Shown piece by piece: positions 47,139 through 60,410 of a DNA stretch of 64,000 nucleotides. The notes beneath the pieces are model-generated. The model had not been told where the DNA came from, did not search any database, and was given only the letters and a program-made list of their open reading frames with translations. This DNA comes from Nansenia antarctica (Eukaryota > Chordata > Actinopteri > Argentiniformes > Microstomatidae): NCBI GenBank assembly GCA_963989245.1, contig OZ022339.1, forward strand, positions 39,835,000 through 39,898,999. Direction: 5' to 3'. The position numbers and the translations under genes are program-made. Each line of letters begins with the position of its first letter. The stretch's first letter is position 1.

Positions 47139-49313
47139 TCACAGACACGGTGGGTCCTCGGACGGGGTCAGGGGCCTGCAAGGGGGGGCCGGGCTGAGAG
47201 AACGGAAGGCGAAGATGGAGGGATCGTAGGCGTACCTGGGCGATGGACGAGTGCCAGTCAAGTTCTGTGGAGAGAGGGAGAGAGGAGAAAAAAAGATGTT
47301 GAGAGACAGGTCAAAAGTTAGCGTTTTTGCTAATCCAACTTATAGCCTCCTGGTAGTTTGTCATTAGTTTTCCTTTACTGGTCAGCCACTAATGTAGCTT
47401 TGTAAGGCTTTGGAGCTATAAAGCTATTTGCGTTATGGTGGCTAATGCTCTGGAGATCCATACTAAAAGATCTGACATTGTTATGCATCTGCAGATGGAC
47501 TGCCATTTCAGTTACCACAGTGGTTGGCTCCAATTGAATTGAATTAGAAATTCCGGCACACTTGACATGACGCTGTTCTTATTCCATGCAATCGCATGGG
47601 CGTGCATGGCTGTTCTAAATTAGTTACTTGGCAGTTACACAGACACATTACAGTATGATTCTATGTAACTACACAACATCTGTGCAATGTGACTGAAATC
47701 ATCACACAGACCAGCAGACAGAGTTGTAAATGGGGGGGAAAGATTAATTCATTTCTACATTTTCAAATCAGGCTTTTCATTCATGGTGATGGTGGCGGGG
47801 GGCGGGGGTATGACAACACTTTTCCAAGTACAGCCCTGGGCAGAACCTCTCTTCTCTGTTCTGCAGGGTCTCTCTAAAATTAGCCCCCGTCATGTTCTTC
47901 ACGACAGGAAACGGCTTTGTGTGATTTGGCAGTGAAGCAGCACTTTCTCCGTCCCCACTCAGAGGGGTTAGTGGGGAGAGAAATTGTGGCCTTGCGATAC
48001 TGTAGCTCACTCACTGTAATCAGGAGCTGACCCCCATAGAGGGCACACAGAAGAAAAAGAGAGAGAGACAGAGAGTGTGTGTGTGTGTGTGTGTGTGTCT
48101 CATGAAGGGGGCAGTTGCAGCACAGCTGTTGGTTCGCAGTGTGAGGGGTTTGTGCAATTCTTTGGCCCAATCCCAATTCACCCCTTGGCCCTACATTTTA
48201 GCCGTACCCCTCCGTTTTGCTCGTTCACGTGTAGGGTATGGGTGTCTCAATGCTTGTTGGCATGTAGGGGTAGGGCCAAGTGGTAGGGCTACATAGCCCT
48301 CCAAACAGAGTTTTCTACACTCCAAACCGAGGGTTAAAAACAAGTGTTGAAATCTCTCAGATTGCCTTGCGAATCGTCAGCAAGAAGCAATGAGGAAGAA
48401 AACTACAAATGTAATTATTTTCTTAATTTTCTTTTCGTTAATAAAGGTTTTTAAAATGATGATAGCCATCCTATTATCTTAGTTTAATGTAATTTCAATG
48501 TATTATAGACATTTTCTTTAAACAAGCATAACAGAAGAAATCGCTAGTATGCTGATGTCTCTAGCTAGCTATCTAATGTTACAATGACAGTCCTGCATTT
48601 TGACAGATTTCCATGTCGCATTTCCCAGCTTTGATGGCATGACGCCCAGAATTTTATTAAAGTTCATCCGCGAAGTCGTTGCACTTATTACCTCTCCTTT
48701 GTATGGTACCTGTACTATATCAATGACAATAAAGACCATTCATTCATTCATTCATTCATTCATTCGTTCATTCGTTCATTCATTCGTTCATTCTAATATC
48801 AGTGCAGACTGGCAGGGTATGAGCACGGGTTGTTGCTTACAGAGCACCGCTATTCTGTCATGAACTGGCCTGATAATGAAGCATTGTTCTTTTTTATTTG
48901 ATGACTTGGTTTGATCGATTGATAGCGTGAAACTATCTTTGTTAACGAATCGCAAGCGCCCATGCTTTTCTGTGATACTAGTACTGATGACGTATCAGGG
49001 TCTTGAAGGGTTATCCCATTTCATAGGGGAAGATTTTCAACCACTGCCCCTTGTAACTCTGTTCCGAGGGGCAAGCCGAAAAGTGAGTGGCACTCCAAAG
49101 GGTAGGGGTAAAAATGAGAAATGGGATTGGGCCTTTCTATCCTTTCATTGTCCCTCTGCCTTCAGTCTCCCGCCCTCCTTTCCGACCACGTCCTTCTCTT
49201 CACAACAAATGCCATTACTGTGCTGTGCTGATTTCCTCAGCCCTGTAGAGGGTTGGTGTTATGTAACCATTTGCCCTGGCATTGGAAAAATACCTAATGG
49301 CCCACCATCAGGG

Positions 49314-49360
<47 letters not shown>

Positions 49361-52300
49361 TTGTCATGGCTTCAATCCCCATCTTGAGGGATTTGATGCA
49401 GACAGACTACTGGGCCACTGTAGCTCCGCAACAAATCCCAGCAGCACAATGTGCTCTACACCCAGGTTTACCTCAGTCAATGACGTATATAAAAGGAAAA
49501 AAAACATCCATGTCATGACTTTCATTTTGGCTACATATCTGTCCTGGGAGGAAATGACCGTGGGGGAGAAAACAGGTTCCAGGTTAGAGATCACAGTGAA
49601 GTTAAAATGTTCTCCATATGGCAGCTCAAAGTCAGCGTGCCAGTTGCGTGGGCTAGCGAGTTGGGCCTATGGGAAAGATCTGGGTCTGCTGCTGTCACAT
49701 TAGCAGGCTAGCATTCCCTGTGGAGTCATCTTGCATCGTTGTCTAGGACCTGATGATGTTACGGCTACCACCCGAAAGTGTCAAACAAAGGTCGAGTTGC
49801 AGACTGTTTAATAACAATGGAGTGTCAAAATGTAGATGAATGGCTTTCAAAATCAAGCTGCCAGATTCAGTATTCACAATTTCTCCCAACACTACTTTGA
49901 GTTAAGCTTCTCAGACATATGTTAGGCTAGTGTTCCAAGTTAGCCTACTTACTTGTCCTGTTTGCTCCCGATGGTGCATAAGAGCCAGAGCTCTAATCAA
50001 ATCAGAGATTCATCAAGCTAGTACACTAATGCTAACTTCTCTCTTTTCTCCCCATTCTCAATAAAACTTTTTTTCTCCCCTTCTCCCACCCCCTCATTCC
50101 TCCCTTGGTCTCAATCCCTCTATACCTCCCCCCTTCTCTAAGGGGGATGAAACCAGACGCTGCTCTCTGCTGCTCCTTCCTGGGAAAGAGCTCACCCTTT
50201 TCCCCTCTTCGCTCCACCCCCCACCTCCGTTCCCTCGAGTGGAAAGTTCAGGAGTAGCAACAGCAGCAGCAGGGTGTTTTGATTTCATCTACAGGATCAT
50301 TCCCCCCCCCCCCCCCCCCCCCCCCCCAACAACAACTCCCATGGCCTGCACCCACCACATCTTCACAAAACAGGCCCCCCTCTCTGAAACCTCTGAGCCC
50401 CCCCCCCACCCCCCCTCACACTGCCGCATCCACTCAACCTAGTGTCTCTCCTGGACCAGAGCCAGGAAACGATAGGGAGAATTAGACAGAGAGAAAAGAG
50501 GAGGAGAAGAGAGCTAAAGGCTAGAAAGGGAATGACAGAGAGAAAACCACTGAGAAGCAGGAGTTTGAGACAGAGAAAGGGGGATGGGGGTCAAGAGGGT
50601 GCAGAGTGTGACTAAGGAAGGGGGAAAAAGAGCCCCCCCCCCCCCCCCAAATCGCTCCAAAGATCGACTGTCTGGAACGTACCCAAGAACCACAGGTCAT
50701 CATCAACAACAACAACAAGACAAACAAGGGGACATAATGAACAACATGTTTCTGTAGCAGATGAACACAACAGATAGCAGCCGCCTGGCTATAAATGGAA
50801 AATGACTTCATCTCCGACGATACATCACAGGGCAACCACACACTCCTCATCTCTTTGTCGCTAGGTCGTCTTCCTCCACCACTTTGAAAGATGAGCCTCA
50901 ATTACGTATTTGAGGCATCGCTTAGACACTGCCAGAGTAGTTTTCACCCACACAGAAAAAGGTAACGTAGTATGTAGCTGTTGATGGTGTGTATGTGTGC
51001 GTGCGTATACTAGATTGAAACATTTACTTGGCATTAGCTTGTGTGTTTGAGTTTTTGTAAGCCTATGTGTATGTGCAGTAAACTTAGTAGTTGATACCAA
51101 TAGTGTGTCTGTGTGAGATAGTGTGTGCGCTTGTGCTACTGTCTGCTATATTTTACAGTATCCCACACAAAGTGACAATGACGTCACTTTCTCACCACAC
51201 TGCGCGTCCTTCTGGAGTGCACTTGTTTATGCCAAAGTTCCCAGGTGCCTTCGAATCCATTCGAGCTGCCCAACCTGCTTCCTCAACCTCTACACACCCC
51301 AGCTCAGGGGGCACACACACTCACTCTGCTGGCAGTGCACACAACGTTCCCAAAAACGTTTCTATAATATTATTAGTGCTGACATTATCTTCATACCTCA
51401 CTATTATATCCAAATATAGATATTTTTGAATGAAATATTGATTGAATGAAAATAGCAGTCCTACAAAACTGTCTCTCTTCCATTTAATACGACCAAATCA
51501 TTTACTTAGTATTGTTGTGCGATATTTAGAGAAGTAATCCGTTGGGCTTCTCGGTTTTGAAACCTCTCTGGCATGTACCAGGCTGTAGCAGGGCATGGGA
51601 ACCAATGCCAGTGCCAGATGCTGTCCCAGCATGCATTTGGAGGGGCATCAAGGTGTTGGCGGCGAGACAGACTTGGTTGTTCGTGGGGGCCGCATGACCT
51701 CTCAGCCTTATTGCTTCTGTAATCGACACCCGATCTAGTCTGGGTATTGTGGCTCTGCATGGAAGGGAAATTACTGTGTCTGTGTGTGTGTGATTTACTT
51801 AATATTATTTTCTCATGTCAATAAAGCACAGCATTTAAGTTGATGGTGTTCATGTGTAGCCTATTTGTGATCATGTGTGTTTTTGTGTGGGAAGAAGAAA
51901 AGGTGCAGAAGAACATAAACTCACCCGGATCTTTATAGTCCGCGTTTTCCCACCACAGTTCTTTTTCAGGAGCATTTTCTGTTGGGTACAGAAGAGAAAG
52001 TACATGAGCTGCTACCTACAACGGTCAGATGCAGCAACTCTGATTTATTGGCACAACATGATGGTTAAAAGATGCATTCCAGCCGTGCTCAAATAACGTT
52101 AAAACGGCAAAATCTCCTTCCTGTTCAATTTGAATGATCACTACACACAATAATTTCTCCCATCCCAAGCTTCTTCCCTTGACCACGTTTAGTGTTTTGG
52201 CCTCTATATTGTAGCAAATGGCTGAGTAGAGTAGCTTGCCCTCAGTGGGTATCAAACTCAAAAGCCGTATAAAAGCAGCGATAGCTATAAGGCCCGGTTT

Positions 52301-55300
52301 CACAGACAAGACTTAAGCCTAGTCCTGGACTAAATCACACTTTCAATGCAAAATCTTTTTAGTCTAGGATTAGGCTTACGCCTTGTCTGTGAAACCAGCC
52401 CCAAGAGAGTTAACTCTCTAGGCGGAGCTGCTAACACAGGCCTCACACAGGGTCGTTACACTATGTCTCAGAGCAGGGCAGAAACCACCGCAATCTATCA
52501 CAAAATACAATATTGTCAGCGTCTTTGAGCCCTGGAAAAGCGCTATATAAATTAAATTAATTATTATTATTAATTATTATTATTAAATACTTTAACCATT
52601 GTTGTCACGATTTGTTGTGTAACCAATTGTATAAAAGCAATAATGCCCTTGAGGCTGTGATTTAGCATCAATATTGTCACTTGGTAGGAGTTTGCCAGCA
52701 CTCCGCAGCGCGTTGTGTCTCGCCCCTATCCGGGACTATATTGAAGATAAATCATGGCCTCTCAGGCAGTATTGCTTAATTAGACGCAATCCCTCAGCAA
52801 ACATACAGAATCCATGCCATAACCTATCAATATTATTGACACTCATCTCAAAACAGCTCTCAAGGCCACTAAGGTTTAATCAGAATTGATAGAAATATAG
52901 AAACTAATGGGTGATGACATCACAGCAATGATTTCAACATCATAAATTAATTAGCAATGAATGATAATATAAATCAAGAAACGGAGTCCAGCTGCTGCTC
53001 TAAACTAGACAAATCAGTCAATGAGGCTTATGTAACATTCTGTAACAGGCTCCCCTCCCTGTTCACCCAGCTAACCCACTCTCGTGAGTGAGGGAGGTGG
53101 GGGGTAGGTGGGGTGCACAATTGAGGAATTGTCTGGGGTGGGGGGTTTCATGGGGGAAGGGCTCTATGGAAGGGAGGAATAAGAATGGAAACGCAAAACT
53201 CCTGCTGTTTCGGAAGGGGGAAGAGTTGGTATAGACCTGCCCTCCCAAGCTCACCCCCCTCACCCGTCCCCACCTTCTCTCACAACAATAGTTGTACAGT
53301 CCTTTAGGGTGAAAGTTTGGTGAATGTCATTCACTAACTTAAAAATGAGGGCTTCAGCATCTTCTCTGAATGAATTCTCTAATTTGAGGAGAGCATTTGG
53401 TAGACATGTGAAAACAAAAAGCCAATATAATGACTTGTAAGCAAATCTGACCTACCTATCGTTCTTGGGCCAGGCAAACGACATCTGCCATATAAACTGT
53501 TGAAGATGACAATCGTTCCAGACAAAGGCCATGCCACATCTGAGCATTTGGGTTTGGATTAGCGTATGGGCAGCGGATTAGCAAAGAGAAAAACAAAACA
53601 ACCGGGTGGGCCTTTGACCCCTGCATAAGAATATTAATAAATGCATGTTCAGTATGTCAGAGTGTCTGGCCACAGACCGCAGACTTCCTACTCTCACCTC
53701 TCAAACCATGTCCAACTTCTTTAACTTGGATTCAATTATCGTGAGTTCTACCACAAGTTAAAGTTGTTTTGCACAACAGTTTTGGGTCAAGTGGTGAAAT
53801 GTTTTGCCTTTATTTTTTGTTTTCGAGATGCAAAAGACACACAAAAAACGTCTGGTACACACAGTTGGTTGTGGGAGAGAATAACAGAGAGAAGTTTAAA
53901 AACAGGATATGAGTCCCTGAAGAGACAAGAATAGAAGGAGAGGAGAGGGAGAGAAAGTTAAAAAGGAGAAATATAGAGTTTTTCAGTTCTAGAAGTTTGT
54001 TGACTGGTGATTTGAGGTTGCCCATCTGAAGGGTTAATGAGATAGTACTGTCTGGGAGCTACCTCTGCAGGCCCCCCTATTGTATTGCCTCCAGCACCTC
54101 CCATTCTACTTGACTGAGCGCGCGCAGACACACACACACAGACACACACTACTTTTTTTTCCTCTGGCCCCTCTCACTGTGGCCCGCTGTCTCTCATCAT
54201 CTGTTCTCTTCCTAAAAAACTCCCATGGACATATGGAGCCCTAGCCCCCTACCCTACACACAGACCCTTCTCATCGTCAGTCTGCCAATGTGGCCATTGG
54301 ATTTTAACAATCACTGAACCAGCTTCGCTGTGACTCATTAGTCGTTTTTTTGTTGTTTATTTAATCCTCTCCTTCTGCTTCCACCCCTCCGTCTTTCCCT
54401 TGCTCGCCGGCTTTTGTGAAACCAGGGCAGACATCTGCCGTCCGTGCCTCACTCTTCTTCATCTCACTGGACCACCGAGGTGGAAAGCACCCTGCCATGG
54501 AGTGTGTGTGTGTGTGTGTGTGTGTGTCTGTGTCTGTGTCTGTCTGAGTGAGAGAGAGGGTGTGTGTCATAGGAGAGGTGACGTTACCATGCCCTTTTAC
54601 CTAATCCTGAGCTCAATGTAATGAAGCATATTCTACAGGCTGGCTGGTGGTGCAAGGCTAATACTGTAACCCCTAACACTTCGTATTTCATACCATTACC
54701 ATACCAGCAATATCAACAACACTCTCTTGGCCTTGTGTCCCTTGTGAAACATTCAAATGAACTTGGTACTGTAAGTGACAAAATACACTCCTGAAGGGGC
54801 TGTCAAAATGTAGTGAGTTATCGTGTAGTGAGTTATCTTGCAAGAGCTGGAAAATGGCAGTGTCTGCCAATATGGAGATAAAGAATGCCCTCTAACTGCT
54901 CAGTACTTCCAGTGATCCTTAAAGCGATAGTCCATCCAAATAACACATATTTGATGGATTTGCTAGCTGGAGGAGACAAAGCAACCCATAATAGTAAAAA
55001 AAACGATAAGTTTAAAACATTTTGTTTCAACTATTACCAAATGGTTACAGTTAGCATTTGCCTGAATTAGCATTACAGAAGAGCATACCTGTATTAAACA
55101 TTGTTCAATGTCCAAGGTATGCAATGATGAAATGCTTATGTGCAATGCTGTCCAACCATATTCTGTGCTGACTGAAGAAATAATGTTATGTTAACAGTGG
55201 TTATGCTAATAGTGGCCATCAACTCATAGTCAAAGCAGCAAATGATACCTAGCAACGCTAACCTGTTGCATTTTCTCCAGGTCCAGACTGGGCCTCCCCT

Positions 55301-57371
55301 GTTCTCCTCCATAACTGTGCCTGTGTTTTCTGTAAGGCGCCGCTGCCTGGTCAAAGTGGGTCAGAATGATGGGCCGGGCAGCTGGCTGCACCATCTGAAG
55401 CTGGAGACGGACAGGGGGTGGCTTGAAGCTGCACGGCGGGCTGGAGCTGAAGAGCACTGGGCTGGGGGAGGCAGCCAGGCAAGGCCCAGACTCCACCACG
55501 GGCAGCCTGGAGGAGGTCTGCCCCCGGCCGCACAGGTCCCGCACCTCCTCGTCACTGGAAGCACTGCTGTGGTGGTCACCGTGGCACAAAGTCGTCGCCC
55601 ACTTCCTGCTGTCAGCTATACCACGGCTAATTCGCTCCAGCTCTTCCTCGGAGGAGTGACGGTCAAGTGTGGGGTCCAGGAGGAGTCGGAGGCGACGCAG
55701 ACGGGCCGGGGATAAGGGGCCCTGGTTGTTTTGCTGGCTGGTGGCCAAAGGAGTGAGGCCACAGTTCCGCCGTCGCTCTGCGGACGGCAACAAAGGTCAA
55801 AGGGGAAGGGTGAAGAAAGGTGGAAGTGGAAACAGCCCAAAGATTAAGACAGCTGTTCGGTTAAGAGTGTGCACATTTGAGCTCAGCCTCTCCTGAGTTA
55901 TAGTCTTAAACCAGCCAGGAACTGTTATCAATCACAGCTTAGGTATAAACTGTTCTGCATTGTTATCATTACTGAGTAGCCTGTCTGTTCCTTAATTGGT
56001 ATCAAAAACTAGGACTAGAATTGAACGTTGGGTGAAAGGGGGTGGGGGCAGGTGTCACTTACCTCTGTCAATTTGTGCAAGCTCCTGGTTCTCCCCCTCT
56101 GAATCGTCACTCTCCCCTGCCTCCCCACTGCCATGGTAAGAAATCTGGAAGAGGAATGGTCAAACATGCTATCAACACAACCATTATAGATGCCATTGGG
56201 AGCCACCTGAGTGATGCCTCGTGACATGTAAAACCAATCAAATACCTTTCTTGGGCTTAGCTCCAAAAAAACAAAATTCAACTTTGAATGCATAACAAAC
56301 AACGATTATATGGGCATATTTTATTCACACCGGAATCGTTAAAATCCCAGAAATCTGAAGGCACACCCCTCTCAGCGCCCTGGAAATCAAGTCTACCCAT
56401 TGACTCTCACTACAACTAACTTACTGTTGCCCACTTATGACATTCGCTGTTGTTATTTTTGTTCTTTCACTAAACCTTTTCATGAGGTTGGGGTGTCCTT
56501 ATCAAAATAGTTAGCAGTCATCACCATCAATCACCTGCATCATAGTTAAAAGACAATTACCCCTCTGGAAAATGTATTGGAAATCCCATTGGAAACCGCA
56601 TTTCCGTACCCCAGTAGAGAGCTGTGATGTAAGTGAGTATCCATGAGGGGGAGGTTCTTGGTATATAACATCCAATGAAATTGCGAGTGCATACTCCTAT
56701 CATGCTGTCCAGTTCAAGCCAAGACAGATTGGCTGATCTAAAATGTTCCAGATCTCCAAAGGAGGCCTGAGAACAACGTGATTTGGAGGAACGACTACAC
56801 AAGACTAGGAAACACCAATCAAACCATCACAGCTATGAAGTGACTGGGTAGTAGTAGCCTACTGCTGAAGCCTAATAGAGGCCTAAAGAGTTGACTTCTA
56901 TTGCCTCACAACAGCTAGTGCCACATCAACTCTAAGAAGCAACAGGCTAGACCACTGACCCAATTTTCAACAAACAACATTTCATTTCAAGGGATTCAAA
57001 TGAACATTGTTTCAGAGACGTTTTGCTGTATGAAAATGTTGTGCAAGCCTATAAATAAGCTAATCAGTGTAGTTAATGTAGACTAATGAAAACATGCTAC
57101 CAGAGGTTTAGGTCAAATAAGAAGACCGATAATGTCACAAAAGGCTGAAATCTACGCCTGTACTGTTTACCAGGTAGCCTCCTTGAGCAATGTGGCTATG
57201 CTAACTGGTAACTTAGCATTTCCAAGGCCCAGACTGCCTCTTTAAGAGAAATCCCTTTGAGGGGTCTACAGAAACAACAACAGAGAAACCCAGCAGACTG
57301 CAGCACTAAGAGTTAAGTAACGCGCCACACACGGTAATTACCACACTGAGGCCAGGCCGAGCAGCTGCCAT
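47139..57371 (-). CDS. Unidentified multi-exon gene, about 268 aa
   Basis: Coding exons on the minus strand: 57342-57371 (weak, first), 56063-56144, 55263-55777, 51925-51978, 47139-47264. Each border is GT-AG and phases join (0, 1, 0, 0), ending at TGA 47139-47141. Exon 2 is acidic (GEAGESDDSEGENQELAQID). The large exon 3 has RRRNCGLTPLA, LSPARLRRLRLLLDPTLD, SSEEELERISRG and Pro/Ser-rich text, then RPSLDLEKMQQ. Exon 4 gives KMLLKKNCGGKTRTIKIR, and exon 5 NLTGTRPSPRYAYDPSIFAF and a Pro-rich end. No signal peptide, membrane span or enzymatic motif; the acidic, Ser/Pro-rich, basic-patch make-up suggests a disordered regulatory or nuclear protein. The last two exons look the most constrained. I do not recognise the family. 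The first exon is doubtful (its acceptor side is a GT repeat), so the true start may lie further right. Confidence 0.6.
48075..48098 (+). repeat. (GT)n microsatellite
   Basis: Twelve GT units after a GA-rich stretch, just left of the TIR element at 48164. Confidence 0.9.
48164..49133. mobile_element. 970-bp TIR element (Harbinger-like?) in intron of unidentified gene
   Basis: Ends GGCCCAATCCCAATTC and GAAATGGGATTGGGCC are inverted repeats (15 of 16), flanked by TTT on both sides (48161-48163, 49134-49136), a possible 3-bp target duplication as made by PIF/Harbinger elements. Further inward AGGGGTAGGG and its complement recur near both ends. No transposase. An L2 3' tail is inserted at 48700-48794. 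Confidence 0.65.
48700..48794 (+). mobile_element. L2 LINE 3' tail only
   Basis: TATGGTACCTGTACTATATC and AATGACAATAAAGACC, followed by (ATTC)n, match the last bases of the L2 copy at 1-663. Extreme 5' truncation left only about 45 bp plus the tail. Confidence 0.8.
49315..49356 (+). repeat. (CA)n microsatellite
   Basis: About 21 CA units. The Thr-His frames over it are artefacts. Confidence 0.95.
50302..50327 (+). repeat. Poly-C run (26 nt)
   Basis: Twenty-six uninterrupted C; a second run of 16 lies at 50633-50648. G-rich on the minus strand, which is the transcribed sense strand of the surrounding gene's intron. Long homopolymer length should be checked against assembly error. Confidence 0.9.
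52292..52402. mobile_element. Palindromic MITE, 111 bp
   Basis: Two ~42-bp arms (GGCCCGGTTTCACAGACAAG... and its reverse complement ...CTTGTCTGTGAAACCAGCCC) with a ~25-bp loop. Intronic, between exons 3 and 4 of the unidentified gene. Confidence 0.8.
54500..54545 (+). repeat. (GT)n / (GTCT)n microsatellite
   Basis: About 13 GT units, then GTCTGT units. Confidence 0.85.
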
Positions 57372-57376
57372 CTGTT

Positions 57377-57378
<2 letters not shown>

Positions 57379-57447
<69 letters not shown>
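57379..57447 (+). repeat. (CA)n microsatellite
   Basis: About 34 CA units directly next to the weak first exon (57342-57371) of the unidentified gene. Confidence 0.95.
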
Positions 57448-57450
<3 letters not shown>

Positions 57451-57479
57451 CTCAGAGACACAACACGCCTCGTCTTCCT

Positions 57480-59579
57480 ACTGAAGCCCTTCAAACAGAG
57501 AGAGGGAAGAAGAAATGAAGAAAGAAAAGAACCAGGGCCTCTAGTCACACAAGAGGTGGCTGCATTTACATGCAGACATAAAGAAGGAGTGCTTTCAATG
57601 TAACATTGTTTGGATAAGTGTTCAAGTTTGCCTCATGTTACCCTATGAAACATTTCCATGATATAAGGCAACACAAAAAACAAACTGCATGGTACAGTAC
57701 ATTCACTTACCCAGCAATTTCATCACACTATCAAGAGTCACATTTAAAGTGCCATACAGACATAGCGTACTTTGACCAAAGCCTCAATATAGCCTAAAAC
57801 ATCTCTGCTTTGACTGATAATGATCTGTCTAGTCTCGTATCTGAGGTTGATAGCATCTTCTCATGAAACTGGTGTGTGTATGGGTGTGTGGACCAACATT
57901 ACAACAACAAACTTGAAAAATGGGATCTTATCTGCTGGTTCTGAATTCCAGTCAGGGATGCTTGGCATACTTTGTGTCCTTGCTCTTGTCTTTACAGGGG
58001 CTTTTTGTACCTTTCTGGGTTAGATACTGATCAGGAAAGAAACGGATCGTCTTCCTTGTCCACACTGTGGTGTGAACTGAGTGAATCATTTGGAGTAGGT
58101 TGCAGTGGGCCAAAACCACTGACCCAGGTTCATGTTTTTAATCCTCCAAAACGTATGGTTAGGATTGTGGGTAAGGTGATCTGATACTAGACCAACTTCA
58201 ACTTGGAGCCAGGTTCACTTGAAATGCTTCAGGTTAGTGGTCAAGGGTGTCAGTCAGTCAGGGCACATCAGGTAGTCTGTTCAGAGGGCAGCTATTGTCT
58301 GTGGAATCAGTAATAGCCAACAGTGATGATGTTGATCATCATAACTATTAACAATTTGACCTCCCCAGGGTAGTTCAGAGAGAGACTTTCTGTCTTTAAC
58401 CATTTATTAGGGACAGCTGATGAAGAGGCCCCCAGCACAGTATACTAGTATACATAGCTCAGTTTAGATACATTCACATAATGCAAGACACATACACACA
58501 CACACCCACACCCACTAAATGAGTGAGATATAGTAAGAGCTTTAGAGAGACTCTGACAGAGAAGGAGACATATAGTAGGTAAAGTCCTTCACATTTCTAT
58601 TAGTTATTCTGCCCCGTTTGTAGGCCCATTGAATCCCCTTGTCAATGCTACATAGTTCCTCCCACCACTGGAATAACACAGGCATTTGTTTTATCTGAGG
58701 AACTAAAACACAAACAAGGTTCAAATAATTAGACCATGAAAAATGCTAATCTCTGTAGGGACTGTATGACTAAGGTGTGGGTGTATGGATTTGAATACAC
58801 TTTTTCTCCACAAACTGTAAGCCTTGATACTTGTGTTGAGCATGGATGGAGTACCAGAGGATACTCTCAAAAACTGTGAAGCCTTTAAAAGACAACAATG
58901 CTCAATGCTCAGTGAATTGTTGGTGCTTGCCTGAGAGTTTGCAAAGACTGTATTGCTAACTGTGTGGTTGCGTCTTGGTTCATGCATGCAAGATTGTAGC
59001 AGTTGAGGGTACCTGCTTTTATGACGGTTTGTGTGTGTGAGAGATACAGTATGGATATGTTTATGGTGAGACTGTATGATTATCCACAGGAGAGCTACAA
59101 CTAGCCTAACCTAGACAATTTGCATGTCCTGTGCAGTGGTGCTGAACTGATTTGCTTACACTTAGCAGGTCAGGGCACCACTAAACTAGATAGTGAGACC
59201 TAGCCTTACAACACAGATTGCATTAGGCCTAATCTGTTATATTAAATCTTTACAGTAAATGGTCTGTATATCTTTATGGTTTTAAACATGTTGTCAATCC
59301 TCTCTGAGGACCTCCCTTATACTGTCATGACATTAGGTTTATATCCCTCCATTACAGGTGTTGTTGAAGGCCTGCCCAACACTACATTTATCCAAACCCT
59401 CACCTCACCAGTGTCTGCTAAGGCCTGCTAAAGCTACGACCCCTGGTGTTATCTCCCCACTAGAAAAGGAGATACAGTAGCAGGCCTAATGGGTGAAAGA
59501 ACAGCTGCTGAGTAAGAGTGGGTAGTGTAGGGATGCCATGCCCTTGGTGGATAAAAGGGAGCTACAAGCTATCGCAGGG

Positions 59580-59580
<1 letters not shown>
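57480..59580. other. Non-coding, nothing recognised
   Basis: AT-rich with short frames only. It could be promoter or upstream intron of the minus-strand gene, but no exon is evident. Confidence 0.45.

Positions 59581-59581
<1 letters not shown>

Positions 59582-59617
<36 letters not shown>
59582..59617 (+). repeat. (GT)n microsatellite
   Basis: About 18 GT units just left of the Tc1-type element. Confidence 0.95.
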
Positions 59618-59620
<3 letters not shown>

Positions 59621-59623
59621 GAC

Positions 59624-60018
59624 ACACTCACTGAACACTTTATTAGGAACACCTGTAATCCATGCTGACCAATGCGCATTCCTTCCTGGCCACAATGTAC
59701 CCATTTCCTAATGGCTACTTCCAGCATGATAATGCACCATGTCACAAAGCAAAAGTCGTCTCAAACTGGTTTCATGAACATGACAATGAGTTCAGTGTTC
59801 TTCAATGGCCTGAACAGGAGATTCACTGCTTGAAAGTGCACCTGAAAAATCTGCAGGAATTGCGTGATGCATCCACCTCAAAATGGACCAGAATCTCAAA
59901 GGAATGCTTCCAACATCTTGTGGAGTCTATGCCACGAAGAAATGAGGCTGTTATGAGAGCGAAGGGAGGCCCTACCCAGTATTAGTATAGTGTTCCTAAT
60001 AAAGTGTTTGGTGAGTGT
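59624..60018 (+). mobile_element. Internally deleted Tc1-like element
   Basis: TIRs of ~29 bp (ACACTCACTGAACACTTTAT at left; right end reverse-complements to it with two mismatches) bound 395 bp. The interior (about 59720-59985) encodes the transposase C-terminal third: YFQHDNAPCHKAKVVSNWFH and FSVLQWPEQEIH, where family members have the catalytic D and E/D motifs; the second motif is mutated. The frame stops at TAG near 59985. Non-autonomous remnant. Confidence 0.85.
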
Positions 60019-60410
60019 ATATTAGGAACAGGGACAATGGTAAGAGTGGGCCACTGCCGGGTGAGGATCTACAGTCTACGTACCCACTTTTGCATAGGGA
60101 AAACAAAACAGGCTAGGCCTGGAACATAATTTGACCATTCAGCCTGCCATATACAGTAGACAAATATACAATATCCTACTTCTTTTGTGAAGTCACATTG
60201 CTCGCAACTGAATTAAAACTGTTACAGCCTACGTGTGTACACAGAAGAGACAGAGAAACAGTCAAATGTTCTGAAGCAGTATGGAATATTCGACTGTCTC
60301 TACAGCAGTGACACTGGCTATGCCATCTGCCATCGATCTGGCATGGATGACAGTGACAGTGTCATCTTTGACATGCTCTCAGTCTCATTCCCTTGTGCTG
60401 CTCATGAACA

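Noticed and set aside
51506..51760. Minus-strand frame with an AG at its start, possible extra exon of the unidentified gene
   Set aside because: No suitable donor in phase, lies after exon 4, and exon 4 joins exon 5 in phase without it.
53063..54149. Pyrimidine-rich frames
   Set aside because: Low-complexity translation without supporting splice or start context.
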